Shown here in pieces: positions 42,071 through 54,100 of a stretch of 64,000 bases of DNA. The notes beneath the pieces were generated by a model. That model ran no database searches. It was not told the origin of the DNA and saw only the letters and a list, made by a program, of their open reading frames with translations. The stretch comes from Nannocystis pusilla (GTDB lineage: Bacteria > Myxococcota_A > Polyangia > Nannocystales > Nannocystaceae): contig NZ_JAIRAU010000001.1 of assembly GCF_020073745.1 (NCBI RefSeq), forward strand, positions 682,001-746,000, given 5' to 3'. Numbering within the stretch: the stretch's first letter is position 1; the number at the start of each line of letters is the position of its first letter. Position numbers and translations under genes: made by a program.

Positions 42071-42637
42071 TCAGACGTCGCGGTGGCGGACGGTGCCCTT
42101 GTGGAGGCCGCCGTGCTCGTCGCTGCAGGTCACGGAGACGCGGGCGAGGCCGACCGGCAGGCCGAGCACGCGGTGGGCGATCAGGCGGGCGCTGGTGGTG
42201 CGGCAGCGGGGGACGTGGCGGCCGTCGTCGGTGTCGACGGCGACGAAGGCGTGCAGCTGGCCGGCGTCGCCGAGCTCGACGACGAACGCGAACTCCTTGC
42301 CGTCGCCGGTCACGGTCACGGTCAACGAGCGGCTCGAGCCCCGGCGGTAGCGCAGCTTGACCATGCGCTCGACCATCGGCCCGAGCGGCTTGCGGCGGTC
42401 CTGCTCGGCGGTGTTGACCCACCACAGGCGCGCCTCGTCGAGGCGGGTCGCGCCGTCGTCGAGCCAGGCGTCGATCGCGAGGTCGAAGTGCGGCTTGCCG
42501 AAGTCACGCTTGACCCGCAACACCTCGATCCCCGGCTTCGCCGCGGCCTCGGCCTTCGCGCTGGTCGTCGATGTCGCGGCCGCGCCCGCGAGCGCGAGAA
42601 TAAAGGCAGTCCAGCTCACTCGACTCGACCGTATCAA
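42071..42637 (-). CDS. Exported protein of unknown function
   Basis: 188 residues. Signal peptide WTAFILALAGAAATSTTSAKA. The mature domain has alternating strands (PHFDLAIDAWLDDG, EARLWWVNTAEQ, SLTVTVTGDGKEFAFVVELG, HAFVAVDTDDG) and a paired Cys (VPRC, VTCSDEHGG), suggesting an Ig-like beta sandwich. I do not recognise a family. Just upstream of its start is a striking AT-rich palindrome (42681-42708). Confidence 0.7.
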   Translation of the reverse strand: MIRSSRVSWTAFILALAGAAATSTTSAKAEAAAKPGIEVLRVKRDFGKPHFDLAIDAWLDDGATRLDEARLWWVNTAEQDRRKPLGPMVERMVKLRYRRGSSRSLTVTVTGDGKEFAFVVELGDAGQLHAFVAVDTDDGRHVPRCRTTSARLIAHRVLGLPVGLARVSVTCSDEHGGLHKGTVRHRDV

Positions 42638-42680
42638 CAGCCGGCGACGCCGACAACGCGGCTCCGTGACGAGCGCCGCG

Positions 42681-42708
42681 GCGAGTATTCACTATAGTGA
42701 ATACTCGC
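42681..42708. promoter_or_regulatory. 28-bp perfect palindrome, operator candidate
   Basis: GCGAGTATTCAC-TATA-GTGAATACTCGC. It is AT-rich at its core in a GC-rich genome, and lies 44 bases upstream of the exported-protein start, where a promoter is expected. The symmetry suits a dimeric repressor. No regulator gene next to it is an obvious partner. The rest of 42638-43538 holds no gene that I can support, apart from a 6-4-6 element at 43018-43033. Confidence 0.6.
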
Positions 42709-43017
42709 GGGCGGAGACGTCGGCGGCGCAGTGGGGCGGCTGTCGCCGCGGCGAGCGCCGAAGCGCCAGACAGGCCGGCGAGGGAGGAGGCGAAGCGCCC
42801 GGCGATCCGTTCAGGATACTCGTCGCTCAGCGCGTGCGAGGTGTCGGGCACGGCTCGATCTCGCGGGCGAGAGCAGCCGTGCGCGGGCGGCGGCGCGAGC
42901 GGAATCGTGGTGGGCCGCGGCCGGAAACGACGACGAGCGCGAGCTCGGCCGCCGACCGCAGCCCGCGTCGTCGCGTACGGTGAGTCCTGCGAGCACCGGA
43001 GGCATGGCGATAAGGGC

Positions 43018-43033
43018 ATGTTTAATAGGACAT
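43018..43033. repeat. 6-4-6 dispersed palindrome
   Basis: ATGTTT-aata-GGACAT in a 900-base untranslated region; one arm mismatch with T:G wobble. Confidence 0.55.
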
Positions 43034-43538
43034 GTGTAAAGAAGCATGACTCATTGGTCAGGTCCTGGACGCCGGTTCGCCGGAGGCGGTGTGATCGAGG
43101 CTGCAGCGCCGTCGCGCTCGCTCCCGGCGACAGGCATGGGTGCGCTCGGCCGAGTGCCTCGGCGACGCTCGCGCTCCGCCCGACTGCCGCACGACCCGGC
43201 GAGGTTCGCTCTTGACTGTGCGGCCCGGCGGGTAGCTGTCGCTGTTCCGGGCCTCGCTGGCGCCTTGCCCGCGTGCCGGAGGCCGGGCGAGGGCGACGCG
43301 AAAGACGGCTCGCGGCGCTGGTTCGCTAGCGGACGACCCCGGCGGTGGATGCTCCGTGAGCGGGACTTGCGGGCGGCTCTGGTGCGCCGCACCGCGCCGG
43401 CGACGAGCGGGAGCATGGCGATGGGACGCCTGCGGCGTTCCCTGAGCGGCGCGGAAGCGAGCCGGGCGAGCGCATGCGCCCGCTCGCGAGAGGTTGGCCG
43501 GGCGGCCGGCATCGACGATGATGGGCCGGCGAGGGCCG

Positions 43539-46466
<2,928 letters not shown>

Positions 46467-46541
46467 CGGCGGGCCCGGCTCGATGATGTTCACGTGTTGC
46501 GTCGCGCGACTTCAAAGCATGTTCATAAAGACATGAACAAA

Positions 46542-46567
46542 AGGGCATGCTCCGAGGAGCATGCCCT
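46542..46567. terminator. Perfect hairpin, bidirectional terminator candidate
   Basis: AGGGCATGCTC-cgag-GAGCATGCCCT: 11-bp perfect arms and a 4-base loop, between the convergent kinase and WGR genes. A second, weaker palindrome (GTTCAT-aaagac-ATGAAC) lies just before at 46521-46538. Confidence 0.7.
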
Positions 46568-46592
46568 GAAAGACCACAATTCGCGCGGGGCC

Positions 46593-49500
46593 TCAGCCGG
46601 CGAGGCGATAGCCCTCGCCGGTCTTCTCCTTGACCAGCCTGTCGAACTGCGCGCGGGCCTCGTCGCCGTCGGCGAACCGGCGCAGCTTCTCGCTGCCGGC
46701 CGCGCCGAGCTTGCCGAAGCGGGTCAGCACGAAGGCGGCCTGCGGGTCGAACACGACCTCCCAGAACTTGCCGTCGTGCTGGTAGCGGCGGCGGACGACG
46801 TCGGGGTGGCGGCGGGCCCCGTAGGGCAGGCCGCGCAGCTCGGGGCAGGCCTCGCCGAGCGCCGCCACGAACGGGCGGGCCAGCGACCCGGCGATGAACC
46901 ACGCGAACGCGCCGTCGAACCACAGGTCGTCCGGCGGGCCGGAGACGTCGTATTCGACGAACACGCGGCCGTCGCCGCGCGACGGCGAGTTCGGCACGAA
47001 CAGCACCACCGGCCGCTGCTGCGCGTCCTCGATCAGCACCTGCGCGCCGGCCAGCAGCGCGCGCACGCCCTCGGCCCGCGCGGGCGGCAACCCGGCCGCG
47101 ACGGCCTCGACCGCGGCCGCGAGCGCCGGCCCGCGCGCGAGCGCGTCGTCGGGCCCGAGGAGCGCCAGGCCGCGCTCGCCGAGCCGCCACGCCAGCGGGC
47201 CGTGGGCCCACGCGTCGCGCAGCTTCTCCGGCACCTCGGCCCCGGCGGCGGCGGCGAAGCGGGCGATCGCCGCCTCGTCGGCGGGCGCGCCTCGGCTGAC
47301 CGAAAGGCCAGGTACGGCGGGCGCCCAGCCCCACTCGCTCAGCAGCCGCTCGAACTCGGCGAACGCCTCGAGGTGCCAGCTCGGCGAGCGGCCGTCTTCG
47401 CGGGCGCGGTCCCGGAAGTACTCGAGCAGGCCCATGTCGCCCGGGCGGCGGAGGTTGTCCATCCACTCGATGCAGGCCACGCGGGCGCCGGGGCGCTGCA
47501 GCAGCGCGAGCACGCGGGCCTCGACGTCGGCCAGGGCCTCGGGGGTCTCGCCGAGCTCGTACACGTGGTCGCGCTCGTCGTTGTACTTGCCGTCGGGGAG
47601 CGGCGCGTAGTAGGTGCGCTGGACGCCGCCGCGCCGCGGCACGTACCAGGCGTCGGCGACGAACCAGTCCTTGGCCGGGTTGTCGGCGATCTTGCGGTAC
47701 AGCTCGGCGCCGGCCTCGGGCCCGTCGCCGACGAAGCCGAGAGTGACGAAGCGGCCGTTGTTGGCGCCCTCGGACACGAGCACGCGGTCGCCGTAGCGGG
47801 CGATGTCGCGGAACTCGCCGGCCGAGGCGCTCCAGTGGACGACGTGGCCGTCGCAGCGCTCGGCGCCGGCGAGGAAGGCCCCGAGGTCGTCGAGCTCGCG
47901 GACGAACTCGAACTTCGGCGCGGCGACCTCCTGGCCGTCGAACACGTGCAGGCGGTCCTGCTTGTCGAAGAACCACACCTCGCCCTCGGGCGTGGTGAGG
48001 AAGCGGCGATCGATCGGCACGCCGGCGAGCTCGGCGAGCGCGTCGTCGCTGATCTTCTTCAGCGGCCTGGCGGCCTTGCGCGGCTCCGCGGCGGCGGTCG
48101 AGCCGGCCAGCACGCGCTCGAGCTGCTTGCGGTCCCTGGCCTTGAGCGACCCCCACGGGTCGTCGGTGCGGCGGTCGTAGTGCAGCTCGCTCAGGTTGGA
48201 GAACGGCGGCTCCTCGATCGCCTGCGCGGCCGCGTGGGCCTGCCGCACCAGCTCGTGGTCGCCGCTCTCGAGCCCGAGGCGGACCGCGTGCATCAGCACG
48301 AACTTGCGCTGGCCGCGGGCGCGCGCGTCGGTCGGCTCGGGCCAGGCGAGCACGGCCCGCGCGATCGCGGCGACGTAGGCGTGCGGCTTCTTCTTCGTGT
48401 CGCTCTCGAAGTCGAGGAGGACGACCGCGTAGCTGTTGGCGGCGTGGTCGCTGCGGGTGCGCTCGAGCTCGGCCATGATCGCCGGGTGCGCGGCGTCGTC
48501 GAAGGTCTCGGCGACGGCGTTGCACAGGTACCAGATCTGCCTGTGCTCGACGAACAGGCGCGAACGCAGGTGCCCGAGCGCAGCCTCGGTCTTGATGTGG
48601 CGGAGCGCGCTGTAGAGGTTGCTGGTCAGCTCCTTGTCGGTCGCGTCGGCGAGGAGCTCCGCGACGGCCGGCAACCCGCCAGGGTTGGTGAAGTAGAACA
48701 GGACGCGACCGGCGGCGTGGTAGACGTGGATCGCCGGGAAGACGTCGTCGTCGTCGTCGTCGTCGCCGCCGACCTTGGCCGGCTTGACGCCGAGGCGCGC
48801 GGCCAGCCGGACGAGGCGATCGGCTTGCCCTTCGGACAGGCGGGCGACGACCTCGTTGTCGCTGTAGGCGATGAACAACTTCGAGAGGATCTCGTCGCGC
48901 AGCGCGTGCCGGCTGTCCTCGGCCAGCGCGGCCAGCAACCAGTCGAAGATCGCCGGCTCGTGGGCGATCGGCGCCAGAGTCTTGACGAGGTCCTCCTTCC
49001 AGTCGTCGTCCATGAACCCGCCGCTCTCGGGCCGCAGCAGCAGGGCCTGGAAGGTCGGCAGGAGCGGGTCGGCGAGGTCGACGATGCCGTCCTCGCGCAG
49101 CTCGGCGAGCAGCTGGGCGAACTCGGACGGGTCCTTCAACCCGAGCGCCGCCGCCTGCAGGTCGGCGAGGGCGGCGCTGTCGTCGGCGGCGAGCAGGACG
49201 TCGACGGCGGCCGCGAGCGCGTCGGCGGCGATCTGGCTGGCCATGACGAGCAGGCGCCGCGCGAGCAGGAGGCGCTGCGCCGGCTCGAGGTCGCGGAGCT
49301 TCTTGAGCGCGCGCTCGCGTTCGTCGTCGTCCTCGCTGAAGATCTGCAGCATCAGCGGCCGCACCTCGGCGAGCGGGGCGATCCGGGCGGCGAAGTGCTC
49401 GACGCGCGCGCTGTCGCCGTCGCGCTCGGCCGCCGCCTTGGCGCCGTGCAGCAGGCCCCAGTGGTAGGGGTCGCGCGCGAGGGCGCCGTCGAACAGCTGG

Positions 49501-51101
49501 CGCACGCGCTCGCGGTCGGTCGCCAGCGGGGCCAGCGGCTCGAGCACGGCGGCCAGCAGATCGATGTCTGTACGTTCATGCATGTCCTGAAGGACAGCGT
49601 CGGTCGCGCGGCTGTGCGTCGCGCCGGCGCGGGCGTCGAGCAGGGCGGCCAGGGCCTGAAAGCCGAGCTCGACCCCGGGGGGTCCGGCGGCGACGAGGGC
49701 GTGCAGGCGATCGAGCGCGCCGGCGGCCTCGGCGGCCTCGACGAGGCGCAGGGCCTTGACGAAGCCGTGGGTGACTGGGTCGGCGAAGAGGGCGGCGATC
49801 AGGCGCTCGACGTCGCCGGGCTCGCCGTCGACGCCGACGCCGGTGTAGACGAGGAGCTGCGAGCGACGGGTGCGGAAGCCGGGCGCGGCGGGGATGTCGC
49901 CGTCGGGGGCGAGGCCGCCGAAGGCGGCGACGAAGGCGTGGACGAGCGGGTGCTCGCTGGCGGCGAGGGCGGCGACGACCTCGTCGCGGCGGGCGTGGTC
50001 GGCGAGCACACTGGTGTGCAGCAGCCAGTAGATGCCGAGGTGCGGGTCGTCGCCGAGGCGGGTGCGCTCGGCGGCGAAGGCCCTGGCCTCGGCGGCGGCG
50101 CTGCTGAAGGCCCGGTGCAGGTGACCGAAGGCCCGCTGGGCCATGTCCTCGTCGCTGTCGAGGGTCTGCCCGCGCAGCTCGGCGCTGCGGGCGAACAACC
50201 ACATGAGCCACTGATAGCGGGCCAGCAGGTCGGCGGTGCTCGGCTTGCGCTCTCCCGTCGCCTTGAACTTGCGCGGGCGGAAGCGGGCGGCGATGTCGTC
50301 GTCGTCCTCTTCGTTGTCGTCGTCCTCGTCGGCCTCCTTGCAAGCCTCGCGGAAGGCGACGTAGTCGTCGATGCTGTCGAACCGGAGCGAGACCTCGCGG
50401 GTCTCGTGGTCCTGCCACCAGACCTGACCGCTGTCACGCAGGTCGGCGAGGTGGTAGTTATCCCCTTCGTCGTCGAGGATGTAGAAGCCGGACAGCGTCT
50501 TGTCGATCGCGCCGAAGTAGCCGAAGTTGCGCCCGAGGTGGGCGGCGACCAGATCGGGGCCTGACCGATCGGTCAGGCCCTCGTCGCTGGCCGCGAAGGC
50601 GTCGCCGTCGATCGGGAGGGCGTAGAACCTCCGCGCCTCCAGCACCTCCGGCGAGGCAGGTCCCAGCGCGGGACGCTTCGCGGGCTTGGCGGCCTGCTTG
50701 GGGGCGGCCTTCTTGGGGGCGGACTTCTTGGCGGCCTTCCTGGGGGCGGCCTTCTTGGCGGCCTTCTTGGGGGCGGACTTCTTGGGGGCGGACTTCTTGG
50801 CGGCCTTCTTGGGGGCGGACTTCTTGGCGGCCTTCTTGGGGGCGGATTTCTTGGCGGCCTTCTTGGGGGCGGCCTTCTTGGCGGCCTTCTTGGAGGCGGA
50901 CTTTTTCTTGGCGGCCTTTTTCTTGGCGGCCTTCTTGGAGGCGGACTTCTTGGGGGCGGCCTTCTTGGGGGCGGCCTTCTTGGCGGCCTTCTTCTTGGCC
51001 TTCGCGGCTGCGGGCTTCGCCGACTTGTTGGCCTGTGCCTTCCTGGCGGCCTTCTTCTTGGCAGTGACCTTCTGCTTCGACTTCTGCTTCGCTTTCGGCA
51101 T
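46593..51101 (-). CDS. WGR-domain protein with histone-H1-like Lys/Ala/Pro-rich N-terminus
   Basis: 1502 residues. The N-terminal ~150 are repeats of the type KKAAKKSAPKKAA, coded by GC-rich tandem repeats (about 50690-51060) and similar to eukaryotic H1 tails and myxobacterial DNA-binding tails. The long middle is acidic and helical (HEAT-like), without a clear family. Near the C-terminus there is a SUKH-like stretch (DEAAIARFAAAAGAEVPEKLRDAWAHG). The final ~80 residues are a WGR domain (GKFWEVVFDPQAAFVLTRFGKLGAAG...EKTGEGYRLAG), known in PARPs as a DNA-end/nucleic-acid binder. It probably binds DNA, but no catalytic domain is visible. Three in-frame 6-4-6 palindromes, one with perfect arms (50561). 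Confidence 0.82.
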   Translation of the reverse strand: MPKAKQKSKQKVTAKKKAARKAQANKSAKPAAAKAKKKAAKKAAPKKAAPKKSASKKAAKKKAAKKKSASKKAAKKAAPKKAAKKSAPKKAAKKSAPKKAAKKSAPKKSAPKKAAKKAAPRKAAKKSAPKKAAPKQAAKPAKRPALGPASPEVLEARRFYALPIDGDAFAASDEGLTDRSGPDLVAAHLGRNFGYFGAIDKTLSGFYILDDEGDNYHLADLRDSGQVWWQDHETREVSLRFDSIDDYVAFREACKEADEDDDNEEDDDDIAARFRPRKFKATGERKPSTADLLARYQWLMWLFARSAELRGQTLDSDEDMAQRAFGHLHRAFSSAAAEARAFAAERTRLGDDPHLGIYWLLHTSVLADHARRDEVVAALAASEHPLVHAFVAAFGGLAPDGDIPAAPGFRTRRSQLLVYTGVGVDGEPGDVERLIAALFADPVTHGFVKALRLVEAAEAAGALDRLHALVAAGPPGVELGFQALAALLDARAGATHSRATDAVLQDMHERTDIDLLAAVLEPLAPLATDRERVRQLFDGALARDPYHWGLLHGAKAAAERDGDSARVEHFAARIAPLAEVRPLMLQIFSEDDDERERALKKLRDLEPAQRLLLARRLLVMASQIAADALAAAVDVLLAADDSAALADLQAAALGLKDPSEFAQLLAELREDGIVDLADPLLPTFQALLLRPESGGFMDDDWKEDLVKTLAPIAHEPAIFDWLLAALAEDSRHALRDEILSKLFIAYSDNEVVARLSEGQADRLVRLAARLGVKPAKVGGDDDDDDDVFPAIHVYHAAGRVLFYFTNPGGLPAVAELLADATDKELTSNLYSALRHIKTEAALGHLRSRLFVEHRQIWYLCNAVAETFDDAAHPAIMAELERTRSDHAANSYAVVLLDFESDTKKKPHAYVAAIARAVLAWPEPTDARARGQRKFVLMHAVRLGLESGDHELVRQAHAAAQAIEEPPFSNLSELHYDRRTDDPWGSLKARDRKQLERVLAGSTAAAEPRKAARPLKKISDDALAELAGVPIDRRFLTTPEGEVWFFDKQDRLHVFDGQEVAAPKFEFVRELDDLGAFLAGAERCDGHVVHWSASAGEFRDIARYGDRVLVSEGANNGRFVTLGFVGDGPEAGAELYRKIADNPAKDWFVADAWYVPRRGGVQRTYYAPLPDGKYNDERDHVYELGETPEALADVEARVLALLQRPGARVACIEWMDNLRRPGDMGLLEYFRDRAREDGRSPSWHLEAFAEFERLLSEWGWAPAVPGLSVSRGAPADEAAIARFAAAAGAEVPEKLRDAWAHGPLAWRLGERGLALLGPDDALARGPALAAAVEAVAAGLPPARAEGVRALLAGAQVLIEDAQQRPVVLFVPNSPSRGDGRVFVEYDVSGPPDDLWFDGAFAWFIAGSLARPFVAALGEACPELRGLPYGARRHPDVVRRRYQHDGKFWEVVFDPQAAFVLTRFGKLGAAGSEKLRRFADGDEARAQFDRLVKEKTGEGYRLAG

Positions 51102-51201
51102 CGCGCGGGAGGATAAAAGGTGCGCGCGTGGACGTCACCCCGCCGTGCGCGACTCCGCGCCGCGACGGGCGAATCTTCCGGGTCGCTGCCCGGGTTCCAA
51201 T

Positions 51202-51221
51202 ACCTGTATTTTAGGACAGGT
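51202..51221. repeat. ACCTGT-type palindrome
   Basis: ACCTGT-attttagg-ACAGGT between the WGR gene start and the 3' end of the PAS-STAS gene. Six-base perfect arms, unusual AT-rich centre. Confidence 0.5.
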
Positions 51222-51223
51222 CG

Positions 51224-52090
51224 TCAGCGATGCGCGAGGGCGGCGGCGATCGCCTGTCCGGCGGTGCTGGTGGTGCGCAGGCGCGACAGGTCGACGCCGA
51301 GGGCGACCAGGGTACGGGCCAGCGGCGGCTGGATCCCCGCGAGCACGGCGTCGGCCCCGAGCAGCGCCGCCGCGGCGCCGATACGCACCAGCGCCGCGGT
51401 GGTCGCCTCGTCGAGGTCCTCGGCGCCGGTGAGGTCGACGATCACCGTGCGGGCGCCGTGGTCGGAGACCGCCCGCAGCAACGTGTCCATCATCGCCGCG
51501 GCGCCGTCGCGATCGAGGTCGCCGACGATCGGGACCAGCAGGACGCCGGCGGCGACGCGGATGATCGGGGTCGAGAGGCGGCGGATCGTCTGTTGCTGCA
51601 GCGCGAGCTGGACGGCCTGCTCGCGCAGCTCGGCCTCGCGGGCGCGTTGCTCGGTGAGGTCGCGCCACACGACCAGCAGCACCGGACCGTCGGGCAGGCG
51701 CACCGGCGTGAGCGTGACCTCGACCGGGAACTCCTCGCCGTCCATGCGCCGGTGCATCCACTCGAAGCGGTGCACGCCGCGAGCGCGCGCCGTGTCGTCC
51801 ATCTCGATCGACTTCTCGCGCGACAGGCGACCGTCGGGCTGCCGCTCGGGCGAGAGCGCGGCCGGGTGGAGGTTGCGCAGGCGCGAGCGGTCGTCGCAGC
51901 GCAGCATCTTCAGCGCGGCGCTGTTGCAGTCGACGATCCCGGTCGGCGCGAGGATCAGGTGGGCGTCCGACGAGTGCTCGAACAGGACCCGGAAGCGCTC
52001 CTCGGCCAGGACCATGGCGGACAGCTCGGCCCGCAGGCGCTCGTTCTCCGCGCGCAGGGCCGCGAGCTCGTCGCCGGTGCCGTCGCTCAT
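51224..52090 (-). CDS. PAS - STAS protein (RsbR-like co-antagonist)
   Basis: 288 residues. A short N-terminal coiled coil (ELAALRAENERLRAELSAMV), a PAS domain (AEERFRVLFEHSSDAHLILAPTGIVDCNSAALKML, then HRRMDGEEFPVEVTLTPVRLPDGP and VVWRDLTEQRAREAEL), and a C-terminal STAS domain (TPIIRVAAGVLLVPIVGDLDRDG, DLTGAEDLDEATTAALVRIG, LAGIQPPLARTLVALGVD). The Ser/Thr site of anti-anti-sigma factors corresponds to the LTGAEDLDE region, where an Asp-rich stretch replaces an obvious Ser. This is the plan of RsbR-type stressosome proteins. The partner is not in this window. Confidence 0.85.
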   Translation of the reverse strand: MSDGTGDELAALRAENERLRAELSAMVLAEERFRVLFEHSSDAHLILAPTGIVDCNSAALKMLRCDDRSRLRNLHPAALSPERQPDGRLSREKSIEMDDTARARGVHRFEWMHRRMDGEEFPVEVTLTPVRLPDGPVLLVVWRDLTEQRAREAELREQAVQLALQQQTIRRLSTPIIRVAAGVLLVPIVGDLDRDGAAAMMDTLLRAVSDHGARTVIVDLTGAEDLDEATTAALVRIGAAAALLGADAVLAGIQPPLARTLVALGVDLSRLRTTSTAGQAIAAALAHR

Positions 52091-52184
52091 GACGGCCACG
52101 TTACAGAAACGGAGTGATCGGGCAAGCCGTGACTCAGGCGCAGACGAGCGACCTCGAGTTCGCGGTCGGCGAGCGCGCGCGAGG

Positions 52185-52200
52185 ATGTCCTCGAGAACAT
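52185..52200. repeat. 6-4-6 dispersed palindrome
   Basis: ATGTCC-tcga-GAACAT in the untranslated region 52091-52724, which holds no gene I can support. Confidence 0.6.
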
Positions 52201-52431
52201 GTCCCGCGAGGTCGCGGCCGCGCGAGTGATGCCGTCGCGGCAGCAGCAGGGGCTGGGCGTGGTCGAGGTCGCTGTCGCCGGGGCAGACTGCCACGAGCGC
52301 TGCGCGCCGGCCGGGCCAGGTCGCGCGCGAAGACGCGAGCCGTGGCACGTGCAGCGGTCGCGCCCGGCGGCGGTCCCACGGCGCGAGCGCGGATCGCGGA
52401 GGTCGGCGGGCGCGAAAAAAGCGCAAATGAC

Positions 52432-52461
52432 ATGTCTTTGAAGGCATGTCCTTGAAGACAT
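52432..52461. repeat. Two overlapping 6-4-6 palindromes
   Basis: ATGTCT-ttga-AGGCAT then ATGTCC-ttga-AGACAT, sharing their middle. The right arm of the first overlaps the left arm of the second; only one can fold at a time. Confidence 0.65.
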
Positions 52462-52724
52462 GGCTGAACAGACTGAACCGCTCTAGGTCGGCATCGTGGT
52501 GTTCACTTGCGAGGCACTTGGCGAAAGCTTCTCTCGGAATCACAACATGTGCCGGTCGCAGGGGTCGTGGCCGCTGAAGTGCGGGCCGGTGAAACGCAGA
52601 GCGATGCAGTGCTCCCGCCGTCCGGGTTCGGGGGTTGATAGCCCTCGACGCGGGCCCCTGGGGGGCGCCGGCCCACGCTTCTTCCGGGTCGGGTCGAGCG
52701 CGCGTTCGAGTACCATGGCGCGCC

Positions 52725-53741
52725 ATGACGGGCTCTTCTTCCGGCGGATCGCTCTCGCTTGTCCCGCTCTCGACGCTGCCCACGGAGACGAAGAAGCCCG
52801 CAAATCCGCACCTCATGATGGTCGGTCCCGCGGCGCCGGCGATCGGCGCTCCGATCTTCGCGTTCTCCGAGCTGGGCCACGACGGCTACAACATCTCGAC
52901 GCTCGGCCCGCGGGCGTCACCGGGCGATCTCTGGATGAAGGCCTTGAAGCCGGCGCTGGCGATCGGCGGCGTGTTCGGCGGCCTGCTCGGTGCCGTCGTG
53001 CTGCTCGTCCAGCGGAGCATGGACGGCCTCCCGATCGTGATCGGGCTGATCGCCGGGCTGACGCTCGTCTTCACGTTCCTCTTCCGACCGAAGCGCGAGG
53101 GCGTGAGCGCGGTCGTGGGTAGCGATGGACTCGACGTGGGCGTGGTCGAGGGCGGCGACCTCTCGAAGATCGTCGCTCGCTACGACGACGACGAGATCCT
53201 CTTCTTCGAGCACGGCACGAACATCTACACGCGCCGCCCCGGCTATCCGAAGCCCGCGACTCCGACCAACGTCGAGATGGTCCTGCTCCTCCGCGACCGC
53301 GTGAAGCTCGGGTTCCTCGCGTCGATGAAGAGCGTCTGGAATTTCCGCGATCAGCAGGAGGGGCGCGCCCCCGGCCATCGCGCCGGCCTGTACTTCGCGC
53401 TGGTCGAGCACGGCTATCCTCGACGCACCGAGCATGCCCGAGCGCGGCTGCAACGCGGCGAGCCCGTCGATCTTCCGACCGTCGACGGACGGGTGGTGCG
53501 CATCCTGCCGGCGCCGGGCGTGGCGGGCATGCCGTGGGCCGTCGAATTGATGCGAGGTGGGGTGCGAGAGCTCCGCGTCGAACAGATCGCGCTGCGCGAA
53601 GGTCGGTACCTCCTCGAGGGCGAGGGGAGGCGCGCCGACTTCGGTCGTGATCAGCTCGGCGACGCGTTCGTGCTCGACAGCCTCGTCCTCGCGCCGACCG
53701 GCACCCCGATGAGCCCGCTGGCGGACAGCGCAGACGAGTGA
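52725..53741 (+). CDS. Membrane protein with two central helices, function unknown
   Basis: 338 residues. The ATG at 52725 was chosen over an earlier frame opening because it starts a plausible protein. Two adjacent transmembrane helices (LAIGGVFGGLLGAVVLLVQ and IVIGLIAGLTLVFTFLF) sit at about residues 90-135, then a soluble C-terminal domain of about 200 residues with TNVEMVLLLRDRVKLGFLASMKSVWNFRDQQ and a run ALREGRYLLEGEGRRADFGRDQ. No family recognised. It is followed by a direct repeat region and is convergent with the FHA-phosphatase gene. Confidence 0.72.
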   Translation: MTGSSSGGSLSLVPLSTLPTETKKPANPHLMMVGPAAPAIGAPIFAFSELGHDGYNISTLGPRASPGDLWMKALKPALAIGGVFGGLLGAVVLLVQRSMDGLPIVIGLIAGLTLVFTFLFRPKREGVSAVVGSDGLDVGVVEGGDLSKIVARYDDDEILFFEHGTNIYTRRPGYPKPATPTNVEMVLLLRDRVKLGFLASMKSVWNFRDQQEGRAPGHRAGLYFALVEHGYPRRTEHARARLQRGEPVDLPTVDGRVVRILPAPGVAGMPWAVELMRGGVRELRVEQIALREGRYLLEGEGRRADFGRDQLGDAFVLDSLVLAPTGTPMSPLADSADE

Positions 53742-53853
53742 GGTCGGGGTGAGGGCGCCGAGCGGCGGCTGCGCGGGCTCCGACAAGTCGGCGAGGCGCG
53801 AGCATGTCGGGTGACCGACGAGCGATGCGGCCGGCGTGGCGGAGAATTGGTAG

Positions 53854-54095
53854 AGCCACCCCCGAAGTTCGCCGAGGGATGGTGACGCCGAAAATTCGGT
53901 GCTTCGTCGCGCGGCCGCGAAGAGCCGCCGACACTGCCGTCGAGCAACCCTGGCGAACTTTGGAGCGGCTGAACGAGTACAGCCACCCCCGAGTTCGCCG
54001 AGGGATGGTGACGCCGAAAATTCGGTGCTCTCGTCGCGCGGCCGCGAGGAGCCGCCGACACTGCCGGCGAGCGACCCCTGGGGTACTTGAGGCGG
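53854..54095. repeat. 127-bp direct repeat, two copies
   Basis: Copies start at 53854 and 53981, each AGCCACCCCC-GAAGTTCGCCGAGGGATGG..., with a shared core GGTGACGCCGAAAATTCGGTGC that contains CCGAAAATTCGG, a near-perfect palindrome. The second copy is slightly diverged. It lies between convergent genes, with no coding signal. Confidence 0.75.
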
Positions 54096-54100
54096 CTGTA

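Noticed and set aside
48824..48840. CTTGCC-cttc-GGACAG as a palindrome member
   Set aside because: Two arm mismatches; too weak to count.
46494..50564. 1356-residue plus-strand frame antisense to the WGR gene
   Set aside because: Low-complexity Val/Gly/Glu/Arg sequence without motifs; the minus strand carries WGR and histone-like features.
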